64,000 bases of DNA from Alkalicoccus halolimnae (GCF_008014775.2 NZ_CP144914.1:124001-188000); one strand, 5' to 3'. Counted from the first letter of the stretch, positions 53,844 through 62,703 are shown. The notes: generated by a model from the sequence alone, not told the origin. Numbers and translations are program-made.

Positions 53844-55106
53844 CTACTCCAGCGGCAGTTGCATGCGATCAGAAACAGGTGTTGGATCAATCATCTCTAC
53901 TTCTTCCATAAAAGACAGCTCCACAGGAATGATCAGCGTATAAGGATTGTAGTCAGAGTTGCAGTTCTGTCCATCGATTGGATCCGGATGCAGTTCAAGT
54001 GTGCCATCACTGTAGATCTGCATTTTCTCAGGCTCAACTGGACAGGTGCCGGATTCTCCCCCGGAAGCTGCGAGATACGGACCAGCTTCTGAATCGAGCC
54101 GGTCTTTAATCTGAAGGGCATAAGCCAACTGCTCTATTTCATCCGGATCTTCCAGGAGGACAGCTGAATCCTGAGCTGCGACTTCCTCAGCGTGGTCGGA
54201 GACTTTTATCTCTTTTTCAACCGGAGCTGTAAACAGCTGCTCTCTTGTATCAGCCTCTTCCGTTTCTTCTGTCAGAATGTTTACCACGAGTGCTTCCCCC
54301 TGCTGCGGATCGCTGTCAAGATAGCTGCCAGCTGTCCAGACCTGGACGTCCTCTCCTTCTTCTATTTCGTCCGGTGCGATCTGTTCATCTTCTTTGAAAA
54401 CATCAGCGTCGATGATGGTGATATATAAATCATTGTCAATCAACGGTCTGCCTTCCTCATTGATATTTGTGACAGTCCCTGTATGATCAGGTTCCTCTTC
54501 TGGAAGGCCGTCCGGTCCGCGTACGGAGGAGGAACTCTCTTCCCAGGAAATAAAATCAAGGGACCCTAAATCTTTTTCCATCGCAGACTCATTTACATCT
54601 TCTTTAGAAGTGACACGAATTTCTACTGTGTTTGATTGTATAAAAACACTTCCTCCAAGGAATGCACCTTCTTCATACCAGCTGCCATCCTCTTCCGGAA
54701 ACTGTTCCAATGTCCCGAGCAGTTCTTCCCTCGTATAGGAAACGCTGTTTAAATGAACCGGGAAGGTCTCCTCCGCATCGATTGCCTCCCCGTATGCTTC
54801 TAAGGACTCGGCTGTTTCACTCAAATCCTCTGCCGCGATCTGCTGAACGATCTCCCCTTCTTCTGCAGGGCCATCGGTATTATCCGTTGCTATAAAAAGG
54901 CCGCCATCACTGTTATCCAATTCTGTCTCACTCCAGCTGCGAAGCGTTTCAATAAGATCATCCTGGTTTTCCGCAGGGACATGAACGACAATTGTTTCAC
55001 TAGTGTCTTCGGTGTTATTATCGTCATCCGGGTTCGTGATCGAGCCTTCTTCTCCCTGGCCGCATGCTGCCAGGAGAATAAAGACGGCGGCGATACCTTT
55101 CTTCAT
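53844..55106 (-). CDS. Acidic lipoprotein with a DUF3221-like segment
   Basis: A 420-residue predicted lipoprotein: MKKGIAAVFILLAAC gives the lipobox LLAAC. The mature chain is extremely rich in Glu and Asp. Residues about 215–290 (TGTVTNINEEGRPL…LYITIIDAD…EDVQVWTAGSYLDSDP) resemble the small OB-like DUF3221/YobA domain common in Bacillus lipoproteins. The N-terminal part (about 35–200) seems to hold repeats of an FTSX-like or PDZ-free alpha/beta pattern that I do not recognise. It follows GGAGGG on the minus strand. Convergent with the alpha-glucosidase gene; function unknown. Confidence 0.75.
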   Translation of the reverse strand: MKKGIAAVFILLAACGQGEEGSITNPDDDNNTEDTSETIVVHVPAENQDDLIETLRSWSETELDNSDGGLFIATDNTDGPAEEGEIVQQIAAEDLSETAESLEAYGEAIDAEETFPVHLNSVSYTREELLGTLEQFPEEDGSWYEEGAFLGGSVFIQSNTVEIRVTSKEDVNESAMEKDLGSLDFISWEESSSSVRGPDGLPEEEPDHTGTVTNINEEGRPLIDNDLYITIIDADVFKEDEQIAPDEIEEGEDVQVWTAGSYLDSDPQQGEALVVNILTEETEEADTREQLFTAPVEKEIKVSDHAEEVAAQDSAVLLEDPDEIEQLAYALQIKDRLDSEAGPYLAASGGESGTCPVEPEKMQIYSDGTLELHPDPIDGQNCNSDYNPYTLIIPVELSFMEEVEMIDPTPVSDRMQLPLE

Positions 55107-55933
55107 AAAAAACCCTCCTCATCTCATTAGACGGGAGGATTTTATCGTATGTTACACAAAAGTTAATTTTTTACAATAATTTAGTTGGTGAGGGAAGAGG
55201 AGGAGAGGACAGAGTTTCAGACTGCTGATCAATCTCAAATGACAAATGAACGAGAAAAGGGACCGGTTAATAATTAGAATTCTTCTATAATGATTAAAAG
55301 CCTTCTTATTGAAAGAAAAGCTGTCTATAAAATTAAGTTAATCCGTTTAATAAAAAGTTCTGTTAAGTCTTAGGAAGGGAACTTCCCCTCGATACAGGTG
55401 GAACGATGTTCAAAAGGGATCTTTATTAGAAGGCAGCTCCTGCTCTGTCTTTTTTCCTGTAAGCTGGAGTGGACATGGGGCGACTCCGAGGCGATCAAGG
55501 ACGAGCCGAAGATCCATCCCGCCCGACCGAAGGGGAGGACGGAATTAGCTGAGGCCGGCCCGCCCGGAAAGCGTCCCCATGGAAACGAAAGCGACCATTC
55601 ATTGCTTATCTACTTTATTTTCAAGGTAGCCTAATAAAAAAACCAACTTAAAAAATTTACAAACAAGTAAGTACATAGACATTTTTCACTCAAAAAATCC
55701 TTTATTATCCATAAAAATAGTGTTAAAGTAAAAATATTGAAATTTCAATCAATTTTTTCTCGTTTTGTGACTTCAGTAAGAAAGGAGGACAGAGAGGAGG
55801 GAGTTTTGAAGAGGTCGGCAATAATGCATTATAAAGTTCTGTTATGAATAATCAGATCCCGGCTGAGAAACAGACAGATTCCTTTTAAAGATGAAGAATT
55901 TCAGCAGGTACAAAAATTAGGAGGTTTTGTGAA
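55107..55933. other. Gene-free stretch with a GC-rich structured element
   Basis: No gene is supported over about 825 nt. The segment at 55461-55600 is clearly different from its AT-rich flanks and is listed separately. The last 200 nt are AT-rich and contain two purine-rich ribosome-site-like runs (about 55780 and 55797) followed by only a 13-codon frame, so a leader peptide is possible but unsupported. Confidence 0.5.
55461..55600. ncRNA. GC-rich structured intergenic element
   Basis: CATGGGG (55474-55480) pairs with CCCCATG (55575-55581), closing a domain of about 100 nt that contains GCGACTCCGAGGCGATCAAG and ends GGAAAGCG. I recall similar GC-rich elements (…GCGACTCC…GGAAAGCG…GGAA.CG.AA) as common between genes of Bacillaceae; I could not check this. 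Whether it is a functional RNA or a mobile repeat is open. Confidence 0.45.
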
Positions 55934-56902
55934 ATGATTAACAAGTTCATTAAAAAGTCAGCGCCCGTATTGGCATGTTCTGCTCTCGTGTTCTCAGCTG
56001 TTCCGGCTTCTGCGGAAGAACATAATGTCGAAAATATTATTGAAAATTCCATGGAAGCTATGAACAGTCTTGAAAGTGTTTCTGCCCTCACGGAAATAGA
56101 GTATTCCCATGACAGTGAATTAGAGAATTTTGTGGACTACCATGAATTTGAAGAAGATATTATTGCCGATCCTTTTATAATGAGAGGTTTTTATACCACT
56201 ATATCCGGGGGAGTAGAAACGAACTGGACTACTTATTTTACAGAAGATGCCTACTATACTCAGGATATTGATGGGACGTGGCTTGTAACAAGCGAAGAGG
56301 AAGAAGCAGAAGAAGGTTTCGAACCCCTGGATTTCGGTGAGTTACTATACCAATGGTATTTTTACGAGATAGATGAATTTACGGACGACTATACTTTGAG
56401 CGAAGAAGACGGAACGTATATCTTAACTTACGAAAGTGAAGGCGGTACCTATGAAGATGTGATTGAACCATCATCAAGTGAAGACTTAGAAAGTGGGGAA
56501 GCCGGATTGAATGGCAGTATGGACGAGGAATACGAAGTTACAGATCTCTTCTATGAAGTGCATATTGACATGGAGACTTATTATGTCACAGATATTTACA
56601 AAGATTATCAGTCGTCTTATACCTACGATGGAGTAACATCTGACATAAGAGAAACTGTGAGCACGAACTTTTATAATTATAACAGCGTGGAGCCTATTGA
56701 AGTTCCTGCAGAAGTAATCGAGGGAGCTGTGACCTACGATGAGTACTACTCCGACTATGAGGAAGAATATTCGGAAGAGGAACAAGGAGATGAGCTTCCG
56801 GCCACTGCTTCCAGCTATCCTTTCTACATGCTGGCAGGTCTGTTAACAGCTGCAGCAGCTGGCGGAGTGCTGTTTATGGGTCGTCGGAAAACCGTTTCGT
56901 AA
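55934..56902 (+). CDS. Sortase-anchored acidic surface protein (LPATA motif)
   Basis: A 322-residue exported protein. The Sec signal peptide ends near PASAEEHN. The body is strongly acidic and Tyr-rich, with a beta-rich pattern (YYTQDIDGTWLVTSEEE, YEVTDLFYEVHIDMETYYVTDIY) reminiscent of LolA-like/DUF6612 domains; this is a weak match by eye. The C-terminus is a cell-wall sorting signal: DELPATASS, a hydrophobic span (FYMLAGLLTAAAAGGVLFM) and GRRKTVS. LPxTA is the motif of class D sortases (B. anthracis SrtC cuts LPNTA). No sortase gene lies in the window. It follows TAGGAGG. Confidence 0.8.
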   Translation: MINKFIKKSAPVLACSALVFSAVPASAEEHNVENIIENSMEAMNSLESVSALTEIEYSHDSELENFVDYHEFEEDIIADPFIMRGFYTTISGGVETNWTTYFTEDAYYTQDIDGTWLVTSEEEEAEEGFEPLDFGELLYQWYFYEIDEFTDDYTLSEEDGTYILTYESEGGTYEDVIEPSSSEDLESGEAGLNGSMDEEYEVTDLFYEVHIDMETYYVTDIYKDYQSSYTYDGVTSDIRETVSTNFYNYNSVEPIEVPAEVIEGAVTYDEYYSDYEEEYSEEEQGDELPATASSYPFYMLAGLLTAAAAGGVLFMGRRKTVS

Positions 56903-56932
56903 GCATCAATAAACAACCGCAAGCCTGTCTTC

Positions 56933-56965
56933 CGGACTATTGTATCCGGGAGGCAGGCATTATTT
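56933..56965 (+). terminator. Terminator after the LPATA protein gene
   Basis: GCCTGTCTTCCGG pairs with CCGGGAGGCAGGC (two G•T/mismatch positions), followed by ATTATTTTG. Confidence 0.7.
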
Positions 56966-57150
56966 TGTGTTCTGCTGTTCTTGATTGAAGCTTAAGCTGT
57001 TCTTTGGAAGCGTCATTATAATGAACCACTCTGAAGGAACGGAAGGCTGGTTAATTCCGAGGTTATCGTGACAGATAAACAGCTGATTAGAAGCGACTCG
57101 GTGAAATTTACAAATAACTGTCCGGCTTCTGCAGAGGGGCCTTGGAATCA

Positions 57151-57188
57151 AAAAAAGTTCCAGATCTGCGTCGACAGATCTGGAACTT
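57151..57188 (-). terminator. Terminator of the glcD–BASS operon
   Basis: AAGTTCCAGATCTG (57155-57168) and CAGATCTGGAACTT (57175-57188) form a perfect 14-bp stem; read on the minus strand it is followed by TTTTTT. Confidence 0.9.
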
Positions 57189-57190
57189 AA

Positions 57191-58177
57191 TTACGCCTGT
57201 TTTCTGCGGCGTTCTTCTTTTTCAGACTGCGCTGCGGAAGCATCCTGCGACTTTGCCGGACGCTTGGCCCAAAGCGTGGCGAGGATCGGGCCGGAAATGT
57301 TGTGCCAGACCGCTGCAGCAGCACTTGGAAGCGCGGCGAGTGGACCGAAGTGGGCACTTGCCAATGCGACACCGAGCCCGGAGTTCTGCATGCCGACTTC
57401 GAGAGAGATCGCCCGGCGGGTGGATTCATCCAGCTTCAGGAGGACCGCGGTGAAATAACCGAGCAGAAGTCCGAATGCATTGTGAAGCGCGACGGCGGTG
57501 AAGATGAGAAGTCCGGCCGTCGCAATGTTTTCCACGTTACCCGCGACTACGGCAGAAACGATAATAATGATCGCCAGTACTGAAATCAACGGCACGACGG
57601 TAATGCTTTTGTCGACTGCAGCTGTGAAGAAGCGGCGGATCGTCAGTCCAAGCAGGATAGGGATAATGATCACCTGGACGATGGAGAGAAACATCGCGCC
57701 CGCGTCGACCGGCAGCCACTGGCCGGCAAGCAGCAGGAGAATGAACGGCGTCGTAATAGGAGCAAGAAGCGTTGAAAAGGACGTCATCGCCACCGAAAGC
57801 GGCAGGTTTCCTCTGGCAAGATACACCATGACGTTCGACGCGGTCCCGCCCGGAACAGAGCCGAGAAGAACAAGTCCTGCCGCAAGTTCGGCGGGCAGAT
57901 TCAATAAATAGGCAATCAGAAAAGCACTCAGCGGCATAATAATATACTGGGCAGCGACACCGATAATGACCGGCAGCGGGTTTTTAAAGATAATTTTAAA
58001 GTCGACCGCTTTTAACGTGAGCCCCATTCCAAACATGACGACACCGAGCAGGATCGTAATGTACGCTCCAATCCCGACGAATGCCTCTGGAAAAACAAAA
58101 GCGATGGCGGCAGCCGCCACGACCCAGAAAGCAAAGTATTTACCTGCGATGGCACTAATATGTTCGAGCAGCTTCAT
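57191..58177 (-). CDS. Bile acid:sodium symporter family (BASS/PanS-like) transporter
   Basis: A 328-residue membrane protein with nine or ten spans. The family pattern ILLGVVMFGMGLTLKAVDF, the crossing-region LVLLGSVPGGTASNVMVYLARGN (shown: SVPGGTASNVMVYLARGN) and ISLEVGMQNSGLGVALASAHF are present. ATG 58177 is preferred since GGGAG lies 9 nt upstream; ATG 58186 touches it. Relatives carry bile acids, pantoate, pyruvate or other organic acids. It overlaps glcD by 23 nt, so it probably carries a substrate or product of that enzyme. Confidence 0.88.
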   Translation of the reverse strand: MKLLEHISAIAGKYFAFWVVAAAAIAFVFPEAFVGIGAYITILLGVVMFGMGLTLKAVDFKIIFKNPLPVIIGVAAQYIIMPLSAFLIAYLLNLPAELAAGLVLLGSVPGGTASNVMVYLARGNLPLSVAMTSFSTLLAPITTPFILLLLAGQWLPVDAGAMFLSIVQVIIIPILLGLTIRRFFTAAVDKSITVVPLISVLAIIIIVSAVVAGNVENIATAGLLIFTAVALHNAFGLLLGYFTAVLLKLDESTRRAISLEVGMQNSGLGVALASAHFGPLAALPSAAAAVWHNISGPILATLWAKRPAKSQDASAAQSEKEERRRKQA

Positions 58178-59573
58178 TGGACTCATCTCCCGTGTCTGCC
58201 GTCAAAATTTTATTCGGATTCATCAGCCCGTGTGGATCGAGGGCCTGTTTGATTTTTTTCATAACAAGCAGTGCCGGGCCGTGCTCTTCCTGCTGGTATT
58301 TCTGCTTGCCGATGCCGACGCCGTGCTCCCCGGTGCACGTGCCGCCGCGGGCCAGTGCGTACCGGACGATATTTTCGTTCAGCTCGGCGGCTTTTCTCAT
58401 TTCCTCCGGGTCGTTTAAGTCCATCATCAGCAGCACGTGGAAGTTTCCGTCTCCGACGTGGCCGACGATGCCGCCGGTGAGCTCCAGACGGTTCAGCTCT
58501 TCTCTGGCATGAGCGACCGCTCCGGCGAGCCCGGAAATAGGCAGACAGACGTCGGTGACCATCAGCTTTTTACCCGGAAAGCCGTGCACATAGGCGTAGG
58601 CGAGGTTGTGTCTCGCTTCCCACAGCTGGGTTCTTCCTGCGGTATCGTGTTCAAACTCTATGCTTACACATGCATGTTCTTCCATGATCGCTTTCATAAA
58701 TTCGACATCCTGCTTCAATCCCGCTTCGTTTCCGTGAAACTCCAGAAACAGAGTCGGGCTCTCTTTGTAATTTGTTTCCATATGTTTGTTGACCTGCTGC
58801 ATCGACGGTTCATCGACGAGTTCGACCCGTGCGATTTCGATGCCGGACTGTAAAATGGAAACGACGCCGTCCACCGCATCTGCTACGCTTGAAAACGACA
58901 CGCGGGCAGCCATGATCGATTCCGGAATACCATACACCCGAAGCGTCAGCTCGGTAAAGCACCCGAGGGTTCCTTCCGAACCGACAAACAGGCCGTTTAG
59001 ATGGTAGCCGGACGAAGACTTTTCGGCTTCACTTCCTGTATGTATGATAGCTCCGTCTGCCGTTACCACTTCCAGATCCCGCACCTGATCGCGCATTACG
59101 CCGTATTTAACCGAGGTCGTGCCGCTCGCATTCGTCGCGGCCATACCGCCGAGTGTTGCATCTGCTCCGGGATCAACCGTAAAAAACATGCCGTATTTTT
59201 TCAGCTCTTTGTTCAGCTGGGAGCGGGTGACGCCGGGCTGGACTTTAACGAGAAAATCATTTTCCCTCACTTCAAGAATCTGATCCATTAAAGCGAAGTC
59301 AACCGTGATACTTCCTCCGTGCGGAATGACGTGGCCCTCGAGGCTCGTCCCTCTCCCGTAGGGGATGACCGGCGTCCCGTATTTCTTCGCCATGTAAACA
59401 ATCTGCTGCACATCTTCCGTTGTCTTCGGGTAAGCAACACAAACAGGCAGGTTTGGAGAATGGTAGGATTCATCACCGCCGTGCTGTTCCAGTGCGGTCT
59501 CGTTCACCGTGACCTGTTCTCTCGACAGCCTTTCCTGCAGTTCCTTTACCAGTGCCTCGTGTTTTTCTTCCAT
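58155..59573 (-). CDS. glcD: FAD-linked oxidase, GlcD type (glycolate/D-lactate oxidation)
   Basis: A 472-residue flavoprotein. The PCMH FAD-binding domain has VIPYGRGTSLEGHVIPHGG, VDPGADATLGGMAATNASGT and GLFVGSEGTLG; the C-terminal oxidase domain has GGIVGHVGDGNFHVLL and the GEHGVGIGKQKY signature with the active-site histidines. It may oxidise glycolate, D-lactate or another 2-hydroxyacid. No GlcE/GlcF subunits are nearby, so it resembles the single-subunit bacillar type. It follows GAGGACTGCTTT. Confidence 0.9.
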   Translation of the reverse strand: MEEKHEALVKELQERLSREQVTVNETALEQHGGDESYHSPNLPVCVAYPKTTEDVQQIVYMAKKYGTPVIPYGRGTSLEGHVIPHGGSITVDFALMDQILEVRENDFLVKVQPGVTRSQLNKELKKYGMFFTVDPGADATLGGMAATNASGTTSVKYGVMRDQVRDLEVVTADGAIIHTGSEAEKSSSGYHLNGLFVGSEGTLGCFTELTLRVYGIPESIMAARVSFSSVADAVDGVVSILQSGIEIARVELVDEPSMQQVNKHMETNYKESPTLFLEFHGNEAGLKQDVEFMKAIMEEHACVSIEFEHDTAGRTQLWEARHNLAYAYVHGFPGKKLMVTDVCLPISGLAGAVAHAREELNRLELTGGIVGHVGDGNFHVLLMMDLNDPEEMRKAAELNENIVRYALARGGTCTGEHGVGIGKQKYQQEEHGPALLVMKKIKQALDPHGLMNPNKILTADTGDESNEAARTY

Positions 59574-59994
59574 AAAGCAGTCCTCATTTCTAACGTAGAG
59601 TATTTTTTTAGGGTAAACGGCTGCTCACCCTAAAAAGCGGTACACCTTTTTGCAAGTATGTAAAAACCTTTCCATCCCGTTAATTTTACTAAATTATCTG
59701 AAAAAATCAATAACGTTTTCCCAGTTTCAGAAAAGTCCGGGAGACATTAAAGAAAAGAACAGGAATTATATACAGACTCAAAAAACAGCCGATCTTCTAT
59801 GTCTTACGAAGTCCCCGCTAAAGCAGGCCAGGCTGCCATGAAGTATCCGTAAAAAAGCAGAGAAATATGCAGACAGAAAAAGAGACGCTTTTCCGCTTCC
59901 TTGCTAAGCTGTTGATGCAAAATAACCGCAAATGGAATATGATACAGAAAGTACAACGTAAACTGAAGGTTTGACCCATAGAAAGGAGCTTCCT
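59574..59994. other. Divergent intergenic region glcD / HNH endonuclease
   Basis: No gene. It contains the 10-bp inverted repeat TTTTTAGGGT (59605-59614)/ACCCTAAAAA (59627-59636), 32–63 nt upstream of glcD. Its position fits an operator for a glcD regulator or a leader hairpin. Beyond it the sequence is AT-rich; a TATGAT box near 59938 lacks a good -35. Confidence 0.5.
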
Positions 59995-60885
59995 ATGAAT
60001 GAACAGGCTCTTAAAGCCCGGCTCCAGAAGCTGCAGATATGGAAACAGGGCGATCAGCGGGCGCCTCATAAACCACTTTTGATTTTGTATGCCCTCGCCG
60101 AATATCAGAGAGAGAAAGAGACGATGCTCCCCTATGAAGAAGTAAAGCCGAAGCTGACTGACCTGCTGAGAGAATTCGGTCCTTACCGGCGCTCCTACCA
60201 TCCGGAGCAGCCGTTCGTCCGTCTTACGAGAGACGGAATCTGGCATCTTAATAAAAAAGCGGATCGTATCCATCTTCATAACAGAATGCTTTTAGCGGAA
60301 GACGTTAAAGGAGGCTTCACGAAAGAAGTGTTAGAACTGTTTGAAAAAAATCCGCTCCTCATCAAAGAAGCAGCGGAACTGATTCTTCAGGATCATTTTC
60401 CGGAAACTATTCATGAAGATATTTTGACGGCAGTAGGCCTCGATCTGGATCTCGGTGCGGCCTATCAGCTTCATAAGAAAAAGACACGCGATCCCCGTTT
60501 CCGGGAAAAAATTCTCCGCGCCTATGAACACAGCTGTGCCGTCTGCGGGTTTAACGTCCGGCTCGGCAGCCAGCTCGTCGGAGTGGAAGCGGCCCATATT
60601 AAGTGGCACCAGATGGGAGGGCCGGATACAGAAGAAAATGGGATGGCGCTCTGCTCGCTGCACCACAAATTGTTTGACCGCGGAGTGTTTACCATTAACC
60701 CGTTGAGAGAACTGCTCGTTTCGGAAGAAGCCCACGGATCCTCCGGTTTTCAGGAATGGCTGATGGACTATCACGGCAGGGAAATCCGCTCTCCTATCCG
60801 TCCGGACTACGCCCCGGCCGAAAACTTTATGCACTGGCATGTGAAGGAAGTGTTCAGAGGAGCAGAGCGGTTTGTTTCAGATTGA
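59995..60885 (+). CDS. Phosphorothioate-DNA-sensing HNH endonuclease (SBD–HNH)
   Basis: A 296-residue protein; ATG 59995 follows GAAAGGAGC. The N-terminal ~150 residues match sulfur-binding domains of ScoMcrA-type restriction enzymes: RAPHKPLLILYALAEY (22–37), LLREFGPYRRSYHPEQPFVRL (58–77; shown in part: RRSYHPEQPFVRL) and DGIW. The HNH domain has Cys181/Cys184 (CAVCGF), AAHI with His201, Cys220 and the LHH pair at 223–224. By family it cuts DNA carrying phosphorothioate modification. No dnd genes are nearby, as expected for a type IV defence enzyme that would be incompatible with that modification. Confidence 0.85.
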   Translation: MNEQALKARLQKLQIWKQGDQRAPHKPLLILYALAEYQREKETMLPYEEVKPKLTDLLREFGPYRRSYHPEQPFVRLTRDGIWHLNKKADRIHLHNRMLLAEDVKGGFTKEVLELFEKNPLLIKEAAELILQDHFPETIHEDILTAVGLDLDLGAAYQLHKKKTRDPRFREKILRAYEHSCAVCGFNVRLGSQLVGVEAAHIKWHQMGGPDTEENGMALCSLHHKLFDRGVFTINPLRELLVSEEAHGSSGFQEWLMDYHGREIRSPIRPDYAPAENFMHWHVKEVFRGAERFVSD

Positions 60886-60929
60886 TGTTACGTGCTGTGG
60901 AAAATCACCAGCGGAATTTACATAAAAGG

Positions 60930-60963
60930 AGCTGCCTGCATAAAAATCAGGCAGCTTTTTTTC
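60930..60963 (+). terminator. Terminator after the HNH gene
   Basis: AGCTGCCTG (60930-60938) pairs with CAGGCAGCT (60948-60956) around CATAAAAAT, followed by TTTTTTTC. Confidence 0.9.
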
Positions 60964-61304
60964 ATGGGTGCCCATTCCATAAACCGTTAATAAGTGGAAG
61001 AGCACTTCTTTTTTCAATGTTTGTTTAGGGTGAATGAGAGCGATTAGTAATTTAGTTTTTATTTCATGAACATTTTATATCTAAAATACAAGATGTTTGT
61101 GAAAAGAGAGAGATGATTGAAACAAAAGACGATACCTTCTATGGAATCAGCACCGTCTGTAAATCCATTCGCTTAATGTTCAAAACGTACATAGAAGCGT
61201 CTAACGGCAGTGAAAATCGTTCTATAAACTCGAAAAAAAATACATAAGATAGTAACTCATAAAATTGATTCACCTGATAAAGTTTATAAAATTAAAAAAA
61301 CTTC
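60964..61304. other. AT-rich gene-free stretch
   Basis: About 340 nt without a supported gene, structure or repeat that I can see, before the promoter of the second sugar ABC operon. Confidence 0.5.
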
Positions 61305-61333
61305 TTGATAATGAAAGCGGATTCATGTACTCT
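61305..61333 (+). promoter_or_regulatory. Promoter of the second sugar ABC operon
   Basis: TTGATA at 61305-61310, a 17-nt spacer and TACTCT at 61328-61333, giving a leader of about 90 nt. Confidence 0.6.
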
Positions 61334-61346
61334 TTAGTCATTAGGA

Positions 61347-61356
61347 GAAACGTTTC
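61347..61356. promoter_or_regulatory. LacI-type operator, CG-centred (first)
   Basis: GAAACGTTTC, a perfect 10-bp palindrome just after the start of transcription. It differs from the GAAACCGGTTTC sites of the other ABC operon by lacking the extra CG, so a different LacI-family regulator is expected. Confidence 0.55.
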
Positions 61357-61401
61357 ACTAATATAATTTTAAATCGTTTGTTTTCTCTTTATTAACAAGG
61401 T

Positions 61402-61411
61402 GAATCGTTTC
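61402..61411. promoter_or_regulatory. LacI-type operator, CG-centred (second)
   Basis: GAATCGTTTC, one mismatch from the first site, 55 nt downstream. A half-matching AAATCGTTTG lies between them near 61371. Confidence 0.45.
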
Positions 61412-61428
61412 AAAAATAGGAGGGTATT

Positions 61429-62703
61429 ATGAAAAAAAGTATTGGTTTAGTCTCCGTGGTAGGTTTTGCTCTGGCTCTGACAGCATGTTCTTCTAATGAT
61501 GCAGGGGATGATTCAGCGAATGGCAGTACAAATACAAACGACTCCGAAAACAAAAGCGACGAAGTCGTTTCGCTTACGGTGTGGGCAATGGGTGAGGAAG
61601 GGGAAGCACTTCATTCCTTCGGGGAAAGCTTTGAAGATGAACATCCAAACATTGAATTGGATGTGCAGGCTATTCCCTGGGATAACGCACACGATAACCT
61701 CTTAACAGCAGTAGCTTCCGGGGAAGGGCCGGATGTGGTACAACTGGGCACGACGTGGGTGGCAGAGTTCTCTGAAGCTGGAGCATTCCTCGATTTATCG
61801 GATTACACTGATGATTTTGACATGATTGGAAATGATGACTTTTTCGAAGCTGCACTGGATACGACTGAAGTCGAAGATCAAATTCTTGGTGTGCCGTGGT
61901 ATGTAGATACACGGGTGCTTTTCTACCGATCTGACATTTTGGCAGAGCATGGCTATGAAAGTGCTCCTACCAATTGGGAAGAGCTCAAAGAAATCTCTCA
62001 TACGCTGAATGACCGAGGGGATGACATGTACGGCTTCGATATCGATCAGAATGATCAGCTCGTACCGAGTATTTTCGCTTGGCAGAACGGATGGGAATAC
62101 GATGTAGAGGCCGGAGCAGAAAATTTTGCCGAGGATTCATTCAGGGAGGCGATGGAATACTATCATTCGTTCTTTGATGAAGAGCTGGTCCAGGAATCTG
62201 AAGGGGTACCGATTGAACAAGGTTTTGAGGAAGGAACCAAACCTATGTTCATGAGCGGACCTTGGATGGTAAATATCATTAATAATACAACAGAAGGTAT
62301 AGACGGGGACTGGGAGGTAGCAGTACTTCCAGGTCAAGAGAAAAACGCTTCAGCAATTGGAGGCTCTCATTTGAGCGTGTTTGCTCATACTGATCACGTC
62401 GAGGAATCCCTCGAATTCCTCTCGTTCATGTCCGAGCCGGATACGCAGACAGCCTGGTTTGAAGAAACAAATGCGCTGCCTGCCCGTCAATCTGCCTGGG
62501 ATAATGAAGTTCTTGCAGAAGATGAAAAACTGGCAGTCTTTGGAGATCAGCTGGAAGAAGCTGTAGCGCCTCCAGTTATACCAGAATGGGAAAATGTTGC
62601 ACAAGAACTGTTGTCATCACTTGAGAGAGTTAACCGCGGGAATGCTGAAGTAGATGAAGAAATGGATAACTTCCAGCAAAATGCGGAAAGAAGACTTAAT
62701 TAA
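61429..62703 (+). CDS. ABC transporter sugar-binding lipoprotein (second system)
   Basis: A 424-residue solute-binding protein, family 1. Signal MKKSIGLVSVVGFALALTAC ends in the lipobox LTAC; an Asn/Asp/Ser linker follows. The mature domain begins VVSLTVWAMGEEGEALHSF and contains the family segment ASGEGPDVVQLGTTWVAEF. It is rich in Glu and Asp. It follows AGGAGGG. Sugar not predictable; first gene of a CUT1 operon. Confidence 0.9.
   Translation: MKKSIGLVSVVGFALALTACSSNDAGDDSANGSTNTNDSENKSDEVVSLTVWAMGEEGEALHSFGESFEDEHPNIELDVQAIPWDNAHDNLLTAVASGEGPDVVQLGTTWVAEFSEAGAFLDLSDYTDDFDMIGNDDFFEAALDTTEVEDQILGVPWYVDTRVLFYRSDILAEHGYESAPTNWEELKEISHTLNDRGDDMYGFDIDQNDQLVPSIFAWQNGWEYDVEAGAENFAEDSFREAMEYYHSFFDEELVQESEGVPIEQGFEEGTKPMFMSGPWMVNIINNTTEGIDGDWEVAVLPGQEKNASAIGGSHLSVFAHTDHVEESLEFLSFMSEPDTQTAWFEETNALPARQSAWDNEVLAEDEKLAVFGDQLEEAVAPPVIPEWENVAQELLSSLERVNRGNAEVDEEMDNFQQNAERRLN

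Noticed and set aside
55398..55634. 78-codon frame over the GC-rich element
   Set aside because: It reads through the structured element; the GC-rich part explains the open frame better than a protein does.
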